The position numbers and the translations under genes were made by a program. Below, piece by piece: positions 1-7,135 of a stretch of DNA of 10,057 nucleotides. The notes beneath the pieces are model-generated. The model was given only the letters and a program-made list of their open reading frames with translations. It was not told where the DNA came from and did no database searches. The first letter of the stretch is position 1; each line of letters begins with the position of its first letter. Origin of the DNA: Bacilli bacterium (GTDB lineage: Bacteria; Bacillota_I; Bacilli_A; Haloplasmatales; Haloplasmataceae); assembly GCA_012513195.1 (NCBI GenBank), contig JAAZCR010000267.1:1-10057 (forward strand). Reading direction: 5' to 3'.

Positions 1-1168
1 GACTTAAGATTAATTCTTGTTCCTTAGGTTCAAACTCATTATTAATTAACTCTATTAGATAATTTTCATAGAGATGATAATTATCTAAAATATTTTCTAT
101 GTTACCATCATTTAATAAATCACTTGTGGAGGAAATACTAATGTCAAAAGAAGTTGCTAGCCATTCTTTAAGAACAAGATACAACTTAACATTAAATTTC
201 AACTTTGTCAACATTTCAATCGATAACTCATCGTTAGTACTAGCAGCTATCTCGTTATAGTTATTAATGAAACTTTCAATTACCTCATCTTCACTTTCCA
301 TCTCTAAGACGTGCTTTTCATATGCCCATATATATACTTGTTTATAAGTAGAAACTTTGTCGTATAAAGATTTATTTAGGTTATGCATTTCTTTATTTTT
401 CAAGGTAAGTTCTTGAAAAAAAGTTAAATTATTTAGATAATATATTAAAAACTCTCTTTGATTATAATCTTCTGTAATAACTTTTTCTTCTAATAAGTAA
501 TTATATAAGTCATATGCTTCTTTTTCCGTATCCGTCACAAAATCTTTAACATCATATACTAAGCGCGTATACTTTTCCAAACTCTTAATATCCATAATCT
601 TTAGCGAAGAAGTAACTTCATTAAGTTTATCAACTGTTGGTCGAGCTTTATCAAGTAATATTCCAATTCGCGAAAATCGGGGTGGATGATTGATTATAAA
701 CTTCGTTAAGGGATCATGTTGATTTGTAAAGTTTAAAGCATAAAAAGGGATAATAATGATGGAAATGATAATATACATGCGAATGAGCGCAAAGATGCCC
801 CCTAAGATAGAGTTATACCGACCAAAATAATACTCAATTCGTTCATCAAGAACATACTTACCTAATCGCCATAAAAGAATCGCTAAGAATAGATAAACGA
901 CGATATATAGTAATATCTTAGTTGAAAGCGAAGCGATGGTATTGCGATAGGGAACATTAGTTAAGATATAATAAACAAATTGAACGATTTTCGGACTTGA
1001 GAACAAGAGGTTGGTAATTTTATCACCGAAAAAATAGAGAATTATAAAAGGAATAACAATCTTTGCGACTCGTAAAAATTCGATACCGCCACCGCGAATA
1101 AAACCAGTGATAAAAATGGTCACGAAAATCGCGACAATTATTATGTCAAAATCGACGTTAATTGTCAT
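1..1168 (-). CDS. CvpA-family integral membrane protein with long C-terminal extension (3' end beyond window)
   Basis: I translated this by hand from the ATG at 1168 and found 389 sense codons with no stop before the window edge, so the C-terminus is missing. An AGAGGG ribosome binding site lies just upstream. The first about 146 residues look like the CvpA (colicin V production) family. A hydrophobic helix at 9-24 is followed by the family's glycine/arginine turn (G22, R25, G26-G28). Further hydrophobic segments lie at about 34-48 and 84-100, and the fold closes with an N-x-x-x-G-G motif (N119, G123, G124) leading into a last helix at about 125-145. The remaining 240 or more residues are hydrophilic, charged and probably helical; typical CvpA proteins are only about 160-200 residues, so this tail is unusual. 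CvpA proteins are inner-membrane proteins linked to envelope stress and secretion, but the exact role is unknown. The family call is inferred from topology and motifs; the extension is not recognised. Confidence 0.72.
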   Translation of the reverse strand, partial: MTINVDFDIIIVAIFVTIFITGFIRGGGIEFLRVAKIVIPFIILYFFGDKITNLLFSSPKIVQFVYYILTNVPYRNTIASLSTKILLYIVVYLFLAILLWRLGKYVLDERIEYYFGRYNSILGGIFALIRMYIIISIIIIPFYALNFTNQHDPLTKFIINHPPRFSRIGILLDKARPTVDKLNEVTSSLKIMDIKSLEKYTRLVYDVKDFVTDTEKEAYDLYNYLLEEKVITEDYNQREFLIYYLNNLTFFQELTLKNKEMHNLNKSLYDKVSTYKQVYIWAYEKHVLEMESEDEVIESFINNYNEIAASTNDELSIEMLTKLKFNVKLYLVLKEWLATSFDISISSTSDLLNDGNIENILDNYHLYENYLIELINNEFEPKEQELILS

Positions 1169-1194
1169 ATTATCCCTCTTTTCTTTAATTATAG

Positions 1195-1223
1195 ATTATA
1201 TCATGATTACCACCCATAAGCAA
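1195..1223 (-). promoter_or_regulatory. Promoter of the CvpA-family gene
   Basis: On the minus strand TTGCTT (1223-1218) and a perfect TATAAT (1200-1195) are separated by exactly 17 bases. A TGA triplet directly before the -10 makes it an extended -10 element. It lies about 27 bases before the CvpA start. The same 77-base gap must also hold the promoter of the divergent dipeptidase. A plus-strand candidate is TTGTCA (1162-1167) with a poor -10 near 1186, so that one is not called. Confidence 0.7.
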
Positions 1224-1245
1224 TTTACCCGAAGGAGGTCGAAAG

Positions 1246-2154
1246 ATGTTTTTTGATTTACACGCTGATATCCTTTATGATATCGTTCAAAAAAGATTAG
1301 CAGGAAAAAAACATATAATTAAAGATTACCACCTTCCTCAATTAGAGAAAGGTAAGATTATTGGAGGAATTTGGTGCTACTATACTGATATCAATAACGA
1401 GTTGTGCCCTTTTGAGAAAGCATTAGAACTGCTTTTTGCCGAGTTAGAAGATGTGAAAGATTATGTTAAAATAATAAAAAAACAAGATGACATTGATCTA
1501 CATAAAATCAACGTCATCTTGGGGTTAGAAAGTCTGGCACCTGTAAAAGATCTTGAGCATTTAGAAAATCTATATCAATTAGGTTTCCGTCATGCGATGC
1601 TTACTTGGAATGAAGCAAACCAGTTTGCGACTGGTGTAAAGGGTGAAGCAACCAGAGGATTAACTGCACTCGGTAAAGAAGTCATTAACTTCATGATAAA
1701 GAATAAGATGATAATTGATATCAGTCACGCTAATCTTCAAACCGTTGAAGATATCTTAGCGATTACTAAAAAAATTATCGCTAGTCATTCGAATGTCTAT
1801 GAGTTATGCGCACATCCACGTAACCTTCCTCTATCCTACATCAAAAAGATTAGCCAAAGTGAGGGTTTAATTGGTATTACTGCGGTTAAGGCCTTTGTTA
1901 ATCCTGATAATCCAACAATTAGTAATATGATTAAACATGTTGATTATCTGTTAAGTTATGGTATAGAAAACTATATTAGTTTTGGTTTTGATTTTATGGA
2001 TTACATGAATATCGAAAACCTAACAGATTTCCATAATGCGTCTGAAACCGAAAAAGTTATAAGTGAACTCAAAGAAAGAGATTTTAATAAAGAGTTAATT
2101 GACAAATTAACTTATCAAAATGCTTTAAATTTTATTTGTAACTACTTAACTTAG
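1246..2154 (+). CDS. Membrane dipeptidase, peptidase family M19
   Basis: This 302-residue protein has all the hallmarks of peptidase family M19 (renal dipeptidase-like, amidohydrolase TIM barrel). The H-x-D pair at H6/D8, bridging E95, H161 in D-I-S-H-A-N and H181 in S-H-S match the family's two-zinc ligands, and D249 in G-F-D-F matches the catalytic aspartate. The family blocks L-T-W-N (119-122), R-G-L-T (137-140) and R-N-L after H190 are also present. Members hydrolyse dipeptides, including some with D-residues, and some act on other amide substrates, so the exact substrate is open. There is no signal peptide, so the enzyme is probably cytoplasmic. GGAGG lies 7-8 bases before the ATG and supports the start. 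Length is slightly short but complete for bacterial members. The gene stands alone, diverging from the CvpA-family gene, with a weak terminator directly at its stop codon. Confidence 0.93.
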   Translation: MFFDLHADILYDIVQKRLAGKKHIIKDYHLPQLEKGKIIGGIWCYYTDINNELCPFEKALELLFAELEDVKDYVKIIKKQDDIDLHKINVILGLESLAPVKDLEHLENLYQLGFRHAMLTWNEANQFATGVKGEATRGLTALGKEVINFMIKNKMIIDISHANLQTVEDILAITKKIIASHSNVYELCAHPRNLPLSYIKKISQSEGLIGITAVKAFVNPDNPTISNMIKHVDYLLSYGIENYISFGFDFMDYMNIENLTDFHNASETEKVISELKERDFNKELIDKLTYQNALNFICNYLT

Positions 2155-2182
2155 GATTATATATCATCCTTTTTCTTTTTTT
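2153..2182 (+). terminator. Rho-independent terminator of the dipeptidase gene
   Basis: AGGAT (2153-2157) pairs with ATCCT (2166-2170) around an 8-base loop, followed by a T tract interrupted once (2171-2182). The stem starts inside the TAG stop codon. A 5-bp stem is short, so termination may be partial. Confidence 0.55.
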
Positions 2183-2210
2183 AATATTAGTCCATTTTAG
2201 AGGGAAAATA

Positions 2211-2247
2211 TTAGTAAAATGTTAATTTGGTTAAGATTTTGTTAAGT
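2211..2247 (+). promoter_or_regulatory. Putative PhoP (Pho box) binding array
   Basis: Four TTA-starting hexamers occur just upstream of the phosphate transporter: TTAGTA (2211), TTAATT (2222), TTAAGA (2231) and TTAAGT (2242). Within each pair the spacing is 11 bases (hexamer plus 5), which is the period of Bacillus-type PhoP boxes (TTAACA-like repeats); the two pairs are offset by 9. The regulator call is inferred from the repeats and from the function of the downstream gene. In an AT-rich genome TTAA words are common, which limits certainty. Confidence 0.45.
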
Positions 2248-2258
2248 TTATTTAAAAA

Positions 2259-2264
2259 TATAAA
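2259..2264 (+). promoter_or_regulatory. Possible -10 element of the Na+/Pi cotransporter gene
   Basis: TATAAA lies 12 bases after the last repeat of the putative Pho box and 47 bases before the start codon. No good -35 hexamer sits at 17 bases; the nearest, TTGTTA at 2239, leaves only 14. This would fit an activator-dependent promoter in which bound PhoP replaces the -35 contact. Confidence 0.35.
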
Positions 2265-2311
2265 TAGTTATGTTACTCTTGTAGGGATAATTCTATTGGA
2301 GGTATAAATAA

Positions 2312-4006
2312 ATGAATGACCTAATTAAAGTGTTAATTGGCTTAATTGGAGGATTAGGAGTATTTCTTTATGGGATAAATCTTATGGGTGATAGTTTACA
2401 AACCCTTGCGGGCGATAAGATGAAACGTATCGTTGAAAAACTAACAAACAATATCTTTATTGGGATTCTGGTTGGGATGTTAGTTACAGCGATTATTCAA
2501 TCATCATCAGCCACAACCGCTTTATCAATCAGCCTAATTAGGGCAGGTCTCATGACGATGCCGCAAGCAATCGGGATAATAATGGGAGCGAATATTGGTA
2601 CAACCATCACAGCGTTCCTCTTTAGCGTACCCGCAATTAGCGACTATTCGCTAATTTTTGTTGGTGTTGGTGCCATCCTCATTTTCTTTATTAGACATAA
2701 AAAGATTAAAGTAGTTGGAAATGTTATTTTGGGTTTTGGTTTACTCTTTTATGGACTTGATTTAATGGGTAACGGATTAAAAGAAGTAGTAAATAACAGT
2801 CAAACTGTCCGTAATATTTTAGTTAGTTTTAAAGATTATCCAATCTTAGGTCTTCTAACAGGGACAATCTTAACTGCTATTGTCCAATCTTCAAGTGCCA
2901 CCACTGGTATCGTTCAAAGCATTGTCGATACTGGTGAATTATCAATTAGAGGTGCCATACCCATAATTTTCGGTAATAATATTGGCACAACGATAACCGC
3001 TATAATAGCGGCTTTAGGTGGCTCCATTGCTGCCAAACGAACTAGTTTATTCCATACTTTATTCAATATATTTGGTGCGATTCTATTTATGGTTTTATTA
3101 GTACCATTTAGTAACCTTATAATATATATTCAAGATTTAACTAATGCTTCTAATAAACTAACCATTGCTTATACGCATGCTATCTTTAATATCACTAATA
3201 CCCTTGTTCTTGTGTGGTTTGTTAAACAAATTATTTGGCTCCTTAAGAAAATTATTCCTGGTAAAGATGAATTAGAAGAAGAATACTCAGATGATATGTT
3301 TAATGAAGACTTAATCAAGAACTCCCCTGTCCTTGCGTTAGAAAGTTCAAAGAATGCGATTGTACATATGGCCCATGTTGTGAAAAATATGCTTTTATCA
3401 ACTATTCATTATTATAAAGAACCTACACAAAAGAATTTAGATGAAGGGTTATTATATGAAACAATTATTAACACCCTTGATCGAAAAATCCATGAATACT
3501 TAGTAAAAATTACTTCCTCAGTAGATGATTTCCATTCTTATGATTTATCAAAATACTTTGATACAATTAGAGACTTAGAAAGAATTGGCGACCACTGTGA
3601 AAACCTACTTGAGGTATTTGAATACATTCATGAGAATAAAGGAGTGTTTAGTGAAGAAGCTCATCATGATTTACAAGAACTCTTTGATATCGCAATGAAA
3701 ATGTTAGAGAGCAGTATTCGCATCATCGAATCAAATGATATCATTATCGCCAATCAAGTAATTAAACTAGAAGAATATGTTGACCAACTGGTTAAAAAAT
3801 CACGGAAACGACACACCATTAGAGTTAACGAAGGTATTTGTACCTCAGAAACAGGAATCATGTTCATCGAGTTACTTTCAAATATCGAAAGAATTGCAGA
3901 CCATTGTACCAACATTGCGGAGTACACGATAAACAAAGATTATTACATCGTTATTGACGAAAAAGAAATTGACCTTAAGACCATTAAAAAAGTACCCCAA
4001 AATTAA
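2312..4006 (+). CDS. Na+/phosphate cotransporter (PNaS family) with C-terminal PhoU-like domain
   Basis: The 564-residue protein has two parts. Residues 1-310 are a duplicated membrane domain. Each half carries the Na/Pi cotransporter signature Q-S-S-S-A-T-T (63-69 and 192-198), followed by G-A/N-N-I-G-T-T-I-T (92-100 and 221-229). This marks the type II Na+/phosphate symporters, here predicted to import inorganic phosphate across the plasma membrane. After a charged linker (about 315-335), residues about 340-550 form two helical PhoU-like repeats. The family motif appears as D-L-E-R-I-G-D-H (421-428) and N-I-E-R-I-A-D-H (524-531). PhoU-like tails are known on bacterial YjbB/YqeW-type transporters and may gate transport. 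GGAGG at 2298-2302 supports the start. The gene appears monocistronic, between a putative Pho box and a strong terminator, which suggests phosphate-starvation control. Confidence 0.92.
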   Translation: MNDLIKVLIGLIGGLGVFLYGINLMGDSLQTLAGDKMKRIVEKLTNNIFIGILVGMLVTAIIQSSSATTALSISLIRAGLMTMPQAIGIIMGANIGTTITAFLFSVPAISDYSLIFVGVGAILIFFIRHKKIKVVGNVILGFGLLFYGLDLMGNGLKEVVNNSQTVRNILVSFKDYPILGLLTGTILTAIVQSSSATTGIVQSIVDTGELSIRGAIPIIFGNNIGTTITAIIAALGGSIAAKRTSLFHTLFNIFGAILFMVLLVPFSNLIIYIQDLTNASNKLTIAYTHAIFNITNTLVLVWFVKQIIWLLKKIIPGKDELEEEYSDDMFNEDLIKNSPVLALESSKNAIVHMAHVVKNMLLSTIHYYKEPTQKNLDEGLLYETIINTLDRKIHEYLVKITSSVDDFHSYDLSKYFDTIRDLERIGDHCENLLEVFEYIHENKGVFSEEAHHDLQELFDIAMKMLESSIRIIESNDIIIANQVIKLEEYVDQLVKKSRKRHTIRVNEGICTSETGIMFIELLSNIERIADHCTNIAEYTINKDYYIVIDEKEIDLKTIKKVPQN

Positions 4007-4034
4007 AAACTGTTCATATTGAACAGTTTTTTTT
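4005..4034. terminator. Bidirectional terminator between convergent genes
   Basis: A perfect 12-bp stem, AAAAACTGTTCA (4005-4016) against TGAACAGTTTTT (4020-4031), closes a 3-base loop. T runs follow on the plus strand (to 4034) and, read in reverse, on the minus strand. It starts inside the transporter's TAA and abuts the TAA of the cyclase-family gene, so it can terminate both transcripts. Confidence 0.92.
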
Positions 4035-4653
4035 AATCATCAATTAATGCTACCGCTCTTACTAATGAGGCTTCTATTTTAATGTTCAAAGGAAAACAGA
4101 TAAGTTTAAAATTAAATCGTCCTAATAGTTTCTCTAAGTTACAGACATTTTCTAGCAGAATTATATCATTACTTAATAGGATTTTATGGATTTCAAAAGG
4201 TGGATAATCAGGCGAAGGAAAATCAATTCCCACTAACTTTACCTTTTTGTTTACTAAAAAATGTGCCATATCTTTAGTAATAAAAGGATGTTCATAAAAA
4301 TACTTATCAGTAGGATAGTGTTCATCATGCCCAGTATAAATTAGCACGCAATCCTGTGGGTGAATCATATCTTCATAAACCTTTTTATAATCGATACTTT
4401 TTTCTCCATAAGCATTAATGATAACACCACGTCCATAGAAACAATCAAGTGGATACTCATCAATCGTTTTACTTATCTCTGTCAAGTGACTTGGAGCATC
4501 GACATGGGTCCCAACGTGCATTGAAGTGGAAATAATATTAAGAGAATAACCATCTTTATCATAATCTTTAATCTTTTTAATAGTTAATGATGGATCACCT
4601 GGATAAACAGGTGATTCGTTATTTAATGGATAAGACAAATCGATTAAACGCAT
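4033..4653 (-). CDS. Cyclase-family (kynurenine formamidase-like) metal-dependent hydrolase
   Basis: This 206-residue protein belongs to the cyclase/arylformamidase family (PF04199-type; despite the name, it does not make cyclic nucleotides). The signature H-x-G-T-H-x-D-x-P-x-H is complete at 46-56, giving metal ligands H46, H50 and D52 plus H56. H156 and E168 keep the 12-residue spacing of the second catalytic pair in KynB. Family members hydrolyse N-formylkynurenine or related amides, or dehydrate other substrates. No tryptophan-degradation genes lie nearby, so I do not assign KynB. There is no signal peptide, and length is normal. The gene starts 15 bases after the RNase Z gene, with AAGGAAG overlapping the end of that gene's coding region, so the two are very likely co-transcribed. 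The stop codon abuts the shared terminator. Confidence 0.88.
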   Translation of the reverse strand: MRLIDLSYPLNNESPVYPGDPSLTIKKIKDYDKDGYSLNIISTSMHVGTHVDAPSHLTEISKTIDEYPLDCFYGRGVIINAYGEKSIDYKKVYEDMIHPQDCVLIYTGHDEHYPTDKYFYEHPFITKDMAHFLVNKKVKLVGIDFPSPDYPPFEIHKILLSNDIILLENVCNLEKLLGRFNFKLICFPLNIKIEASLVRAVALIDD

Positions 4654-4668
4654 AAAATGATCTTCCTT

Positions 4669-5568
4669 TTAATCTGGGTATTTAAGGGATCTAACTAATA
4701 AATTAGTTCCTAAAACGGTATTGGGAAATACTTCTTGAGCATTTGTGAGGAATTTTTCGGGGTTTTCCAATTTTGGACTAAAATGGGTAAGGATTAATTC
4801 ATCGACATTTCCTAACTTCGCTAAAGTCGCTGCTTCTCTAAAAGTCATATGGTAATTATTTTGGGCTTTTTCTAAATCATCATCACTACCATACATTCCT
4901 TCACATATAAAAAGATTACTATCTTGAATAAAGGAGGGGATTTCAGAAATAGGTCGTGAATCGGTTATATAACTGAATTTAAGTCCCCTTCTTTCTTCAC
5001 CTAAGACCATCTCTGGTGTATAAGTGACATCACCAAGAGTAATAGTGTTACCTTTTTGTAGTTTACTCCAGATTTCTTTAGGTACATGATTCTTGACCGC
5101 TTTATCAACATCAAAGCGCCGTTGTCTTTTTAGATAAAAAGAATAACCTAAACAAGGAATTGTATGTTGTAAAGAAATTGTTTTTATCTCAAGATCAAGA
5201 AATGTGATGACATCAGGTTGTTCAATAAAGATTAACTCATATGGCAAATAAGGAACTAATAATTTAATCGCATTGCTAACTTTTTCTATTCCTTTGGGAC
5301 CTATAATCGTTAGTGGTTCTGTTCTTTCACTATTAGATATAGTTTGGAGAAGCCCAAATAATCCAAATAAATGGTCACCATGATAATGAGTCAAAAGAAT
5401 GTAATCAATGTTTTTTAAACCCCAGCCAAGTTCTTTTAACGCTACTTGAATATATTCACCAGAATCGATTAAACACATTTCACCTTTATAACGAACTAAA
5501 ACAGATGATAAGTAGCGATGGCTCACGGGGATGCTACCACCACAACCTAAAAGCGCTACATCAAGCAT
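4669..5568 (-). CDS. rnz: Ribonuclease Z (tRNase Z, short form)
   Basis: The 299-residue protein is a short-form metallo-beta-lactamase nuclease that cleaves the 3' trailer from tRNA precursors. The catalytic set is complete: T-H-Y-H-G-D-H (60-66: H61, H63, D65, H66), H135, D203 in T-D-S-R-P, H240 in H-M-T-F and H262 in L-T-H-F-S-P. These align with the Bacillus subtilis RNase Z ligands H63/H65/D67/H68/H140/D211/H269. The tRNA-gripping flexible arm is present at about 145-172, but its tip reads H-V-P-K-E-I-W where the classical arm has a Gly/Pro-rich G-I-P-x-G-P. The start is supported by GGAGGGG five bases upstream (5580-5574). It is cytoplasmic and heads a two-gene unit with the cyclase-family hydrolase. 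A paralogous MBL nuclease is the alternative, but the motif set favours RNase Z. Confidence 0.9.
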   Translation of the reverse strand: MLDVALLGCGGSIPVSHRYLSSVLVRYKGEMCLIDSGEYIQVALKELGWGLKNIDYILLTHYHGDHLFGLFGLLQTISNSERTEPLTIIGPKGIEKVSNAIKLLVPYLPYELIFIEQPDVITFLDLEIKTISLQHTIPCLGYSFYLKRQRRFDVDKAVKNHVPKEIWSKLQKGNTITLGDVTYTPEMVLGEERRGLKFSYITDSRPISEIPSFIQDSNLFICEGMYGSDDDLEKAQNNYHMTFREAATLAKLGNVDELILTHFSPKLENPEKFLTNAQEVFPNTVLGTNLLVRSLKYPD

Positions 5569-5589
5569 ATGTTCCCCTCCAGTTTTGTG

Positions 5590-5608
5590 CTTATACCATT
5601 ATTTTCTG
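5590..5608 (-). promoter_or_regulatory. Candidate extended -10 promoter for rnz, beside a small dyad
   Basis: On the minus strand TATAAG (5595-5590) is preceded by TGG, giving an extended -10 (TGnTATAAG) about 22 bases before the rnz ATG. There is no convincing -35. A 5-bp dyad, TTCTG (5604-5608) with CAGAA (5616-5620), sits at the spacer/-35 position. Because the upstream HD-GYP gene ends in a terminator, rnz needs its own promoter somewhere here. Confidence 0.4.
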
Positions 5609-5638
5609 ATATTTCCAGAATTTATATGTATAATGATG

Positions 5639-5669
5639 AAAAAAGACTTTCTATTTCTTATAGAAAGTC
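5639..5669 (-). terminator. Rho-independent terminator of the cupin/HD-GYP gene
   Basis: GACTTTCTA (5645-5653) pairs with TAGAAAGTC (5661-5669), with one more inner A-T pair and a 5-base loop. Read on the minus strand it is followed by TTTTTT (5644-5639). The stem begins within the TGA stop codon of the gene. This is strong support that this TGA really ends the protein. Confidence 0.88.
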
Positions 5670-6579
5670 ATTCATTATTTATTACACGAAGAAAAGCATC
5701 CACAACATCTTTATCATATAGTTTACCAGCGAGACTAACAATTTCTTGAATCGCTTGTTCTTTACTCAAGCGATTTCGATAAGCACGGTCACTAGTCATC
5801 GCATCAAAGGTATCAGCGACCGCAATGATACGTGCTTCTAAACAAATTTCATCGCCTTTTAATCCATAAGGATAACCTGAACCATCTAAACGTTCGTGAT
5901 GTTGTAGCACGATATCACCAACATCGATATATTTAATCGCATTAACATATTTAGCGCTTTCAATAGGATGATGTTTCACTATTTCATATTCATCACTGGT
6001 AAGTTTATATGGTTTGCCTAATATATCATCAGAAATAAAAATCTTACCTAAATCATGGAAGAGCGCTGCTATCGCTAACTTCGCAATGCGATCACGACTG
6101 AGACCCATTTCAACACCAATCTTGACAGACAAATCTTGTACTCGTTCTGAATGACCTTTAGTATAGGGATCCTTTTTGGTAATTTCTTCATTAATTAAGT
6201 GTAATTTAGCATAGGATTCTCCTATGTAATGGAATATTGGTTGCGATGATATATACAACAATTTTGTTTTTGATAGTGTTCTAAATACACAAGGTTCTTT
6301 TAGTTCTTTTGTGTAAAAGTAATCTCCTTTTGTTAGTTTAATAAACTCTTTGGAATCTTTGGTGAGGTATTCAAGTTCACCCTCAATAATATAAAAGAAT
6401 TCCATTAATGATGGGTTAGCTTCATCTGGATAAATATCAAAAGTAATGCCTTTTTCAAGTTCATGTGTCATTATTTCGATACCATCACCAGAAGCTAACA
6501 ACCGTAATTCACTCGTTTTAAGTGTTACTTTATCTAAATAATCTGTTCCTGTTTGTAAAATGAGCCCAGTCTGTTTCAT
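5668..6579 (-). CDS. Cupin-HD-GYP domain protein, predicted cyclic-dinucleotide phosphodiesterase
   Basis: The 303-residue protein joins two domains. Residues about 30-112 look like a cupin barrel (E60-x6-G67, then K-G-D-Y at 84-87), but the histidines that normally bind the cupin metal are absent. Residues about 120-300 are a full HD-GYP domain: H143-S-E-R146-V147, the H175-D176-L-G-K179 pair, H203/H204-P, H227-H-E-x-x-D-G-S-G-Y-P (227-237), and D256-x-F-D-A-M-T-x-x-R-x-Y (256-267). HD-GYP proteins hydrolyse cyclic di-GMP (some act on 3',3'-cGAMP) with a metal centre, so the enzyme is predicted active. The cupin probably serves as a cytoplasmic sensor, which is inference. No signal peptide or transmembrane helix is seen. 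AAGGA lies 8 bases before the ATG. The gene is a single-gene unit with its own promoter and terminator. It ends in TGA, consistent with the standard code. Confidence 0.9.
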   Translation of the reverse strand: MKQTGLILQTGTDYLDKVTLKTSELRLLASGDGIEIMTHELEKGITFDIYPDEANPSLMEFFYIIEGELEYLTKDSKEFIKLTKGDYFYTKELKEPCVFRTLSKTKLLYISSQPIFHYIGESYAKLHLINEEITKKDPYTKGHSERVQDLSVKIGVEMGLSRDRIAKLAIAALFHDLGKIFISDDILGKPYKLTSDEYEIVKHHPIESAKYVNAIKYIDVGDIVLQHHERLDGSGYPYGLKGDEICLEARIIAVADTFDAMTSDRAYRNRLSKEQAIQEIVSLAGKLYDKDVVDAFLRVINNE

Positions 6580-6622
6580 TATATCAATCCTTATATAATA
6601 CTTTTAGTCACTTGATACGTCT

Positions 6623-6651
6623 ATTATACTAAAATTTACATAAATAGACAA
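6623..6651 (-). promoter_or_regulatory. Promoter of the cupin/HD-GYP gene
   Basis: On the minus strand TTGTCT (6651-6646) and TATAAT (6628-6623) are separated by exactly 17 bases, a near-perfect sigma-A-type promoter. It lies about 44 bases before the ATG and just after the terminator of the preceding gene. Confidence 0.85.
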
Positions 6652-6675
6652 GTAATTACTTTTATTATATTAAAT

Positions 6676-6712
6676 ATATAAAAATGACTTATGTTTACAC
6701 ATAAGTCATTTT
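6676..6712 (-). terminator. Rho-independent terminator of the small secreted protein gene
   Basis: AAAATGACTTATGT (6681-6694) pairs perfectly with ACATAAGTCATTTT (6699-6712), a 14-bp stem with a 4-base loop. On the minus strand it is followed by further T and TA bases. It lies 5 bases after the gene's TAA. Confidence 0.88.
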
Positions 6713-6717
6713 ATACT

Positions 6718-7104
6718 TTACCATCTATGTACCCTAATTGGATCGACATACACCACTCTGTTGCCAATTACTACTTCAATATATTCAAATTCAACTTCAT
6801 AGCCATATTTTTCAAGTTGATCTTTTGCTTTTTCAGCAATCTTTTCAGTCTTACTTAATAAGTCAGCAACAATTTGGTCAAGCTTCTTTTCATATTGAGG
6901 ATGGTTTTGAAACTTGAGTTCTTTTTCAATTGCTTTTTCAATTTCTTTTTCAATATCTTCATTAGCTTTTTCGACAATCTTCATTGCTTCTTCATAACTT
7001 AAGCCCTTATCCTTAACTTTCGCATTAGCGCTAATAGAGCCAATTAACGCAAAACCAATAAAGAGAAATAATAATACAAATAACTTTTTCCAAGTAAACT
7101 TCAT
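6718..7104 (-). CDS. Small secreted, charged helical protein of unknown function
   Basis: I use the ATG at 7104, giving 128 residues, because GGGAGG lies 6 bases upstream and a strong promoter lies just before it. A longer reading from TTG at 7164 would start on the promoter's own -35 box and cannot be translated from it. Residues 1-28 are a clear signal peptide: K6/K7, a hydrophobic core at about 8-22, and A26-N-A28 as a signal peptidase I site. The mature part of about 100 residues is rich in Lys and Glu (about 36-100) and probably forms amphipathic helices. It ends in a hydrophobic, beta-like stretch (about 101-128) finishing H-R-W. No catalytic motif, cysteine or lipobox is visible, so it is probably exported and soluble or cell-associated. 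I do not recognise the family. It follows the patatin gene but has its own promoter. Confidence 0.78.
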   Translation of the reverse strand: MKFTWKKLFVLLFLFIGFALIGSISANAKVKDKGLSYEEAMKIVEKANEDIEKEIEKAIEKELKFQNHPQYEKKLDQIVADLLSKTEKIAEKAKDQLEKYGYEVEFEYIEVVIGNRVVYVDPIRVHRW

Positions 7105-7135
7105 ACTAAACCTCCCATCCAATAACTCTACGACT

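Noticed and set aside
3754..3936. Minus-strand open frame of 60 codons inside the transporter gene
   Set aside because: It lies fully within the PhoU-like coding region, has no ribosome binding site or recognisable domain, and is best explained as an antisense shadow.
4033..4653. Nucleotide cyclase opposing the HD-GYP phosphodiesterase
   Set aside because: The cyclase family name is historical; the H-x-G-T-H-x-D signature belongs to metal-dependent hydrolases such as kynurenine formamidase, not to enzymes making cyclic nucleotides.
5531..5749. Plus-strand open frame across the rnz start and the end of the HD-GYP gene
   Set aside because: It crosses two well-supported minus-strand genes and a terminator, and its translation shows no protein-like features.
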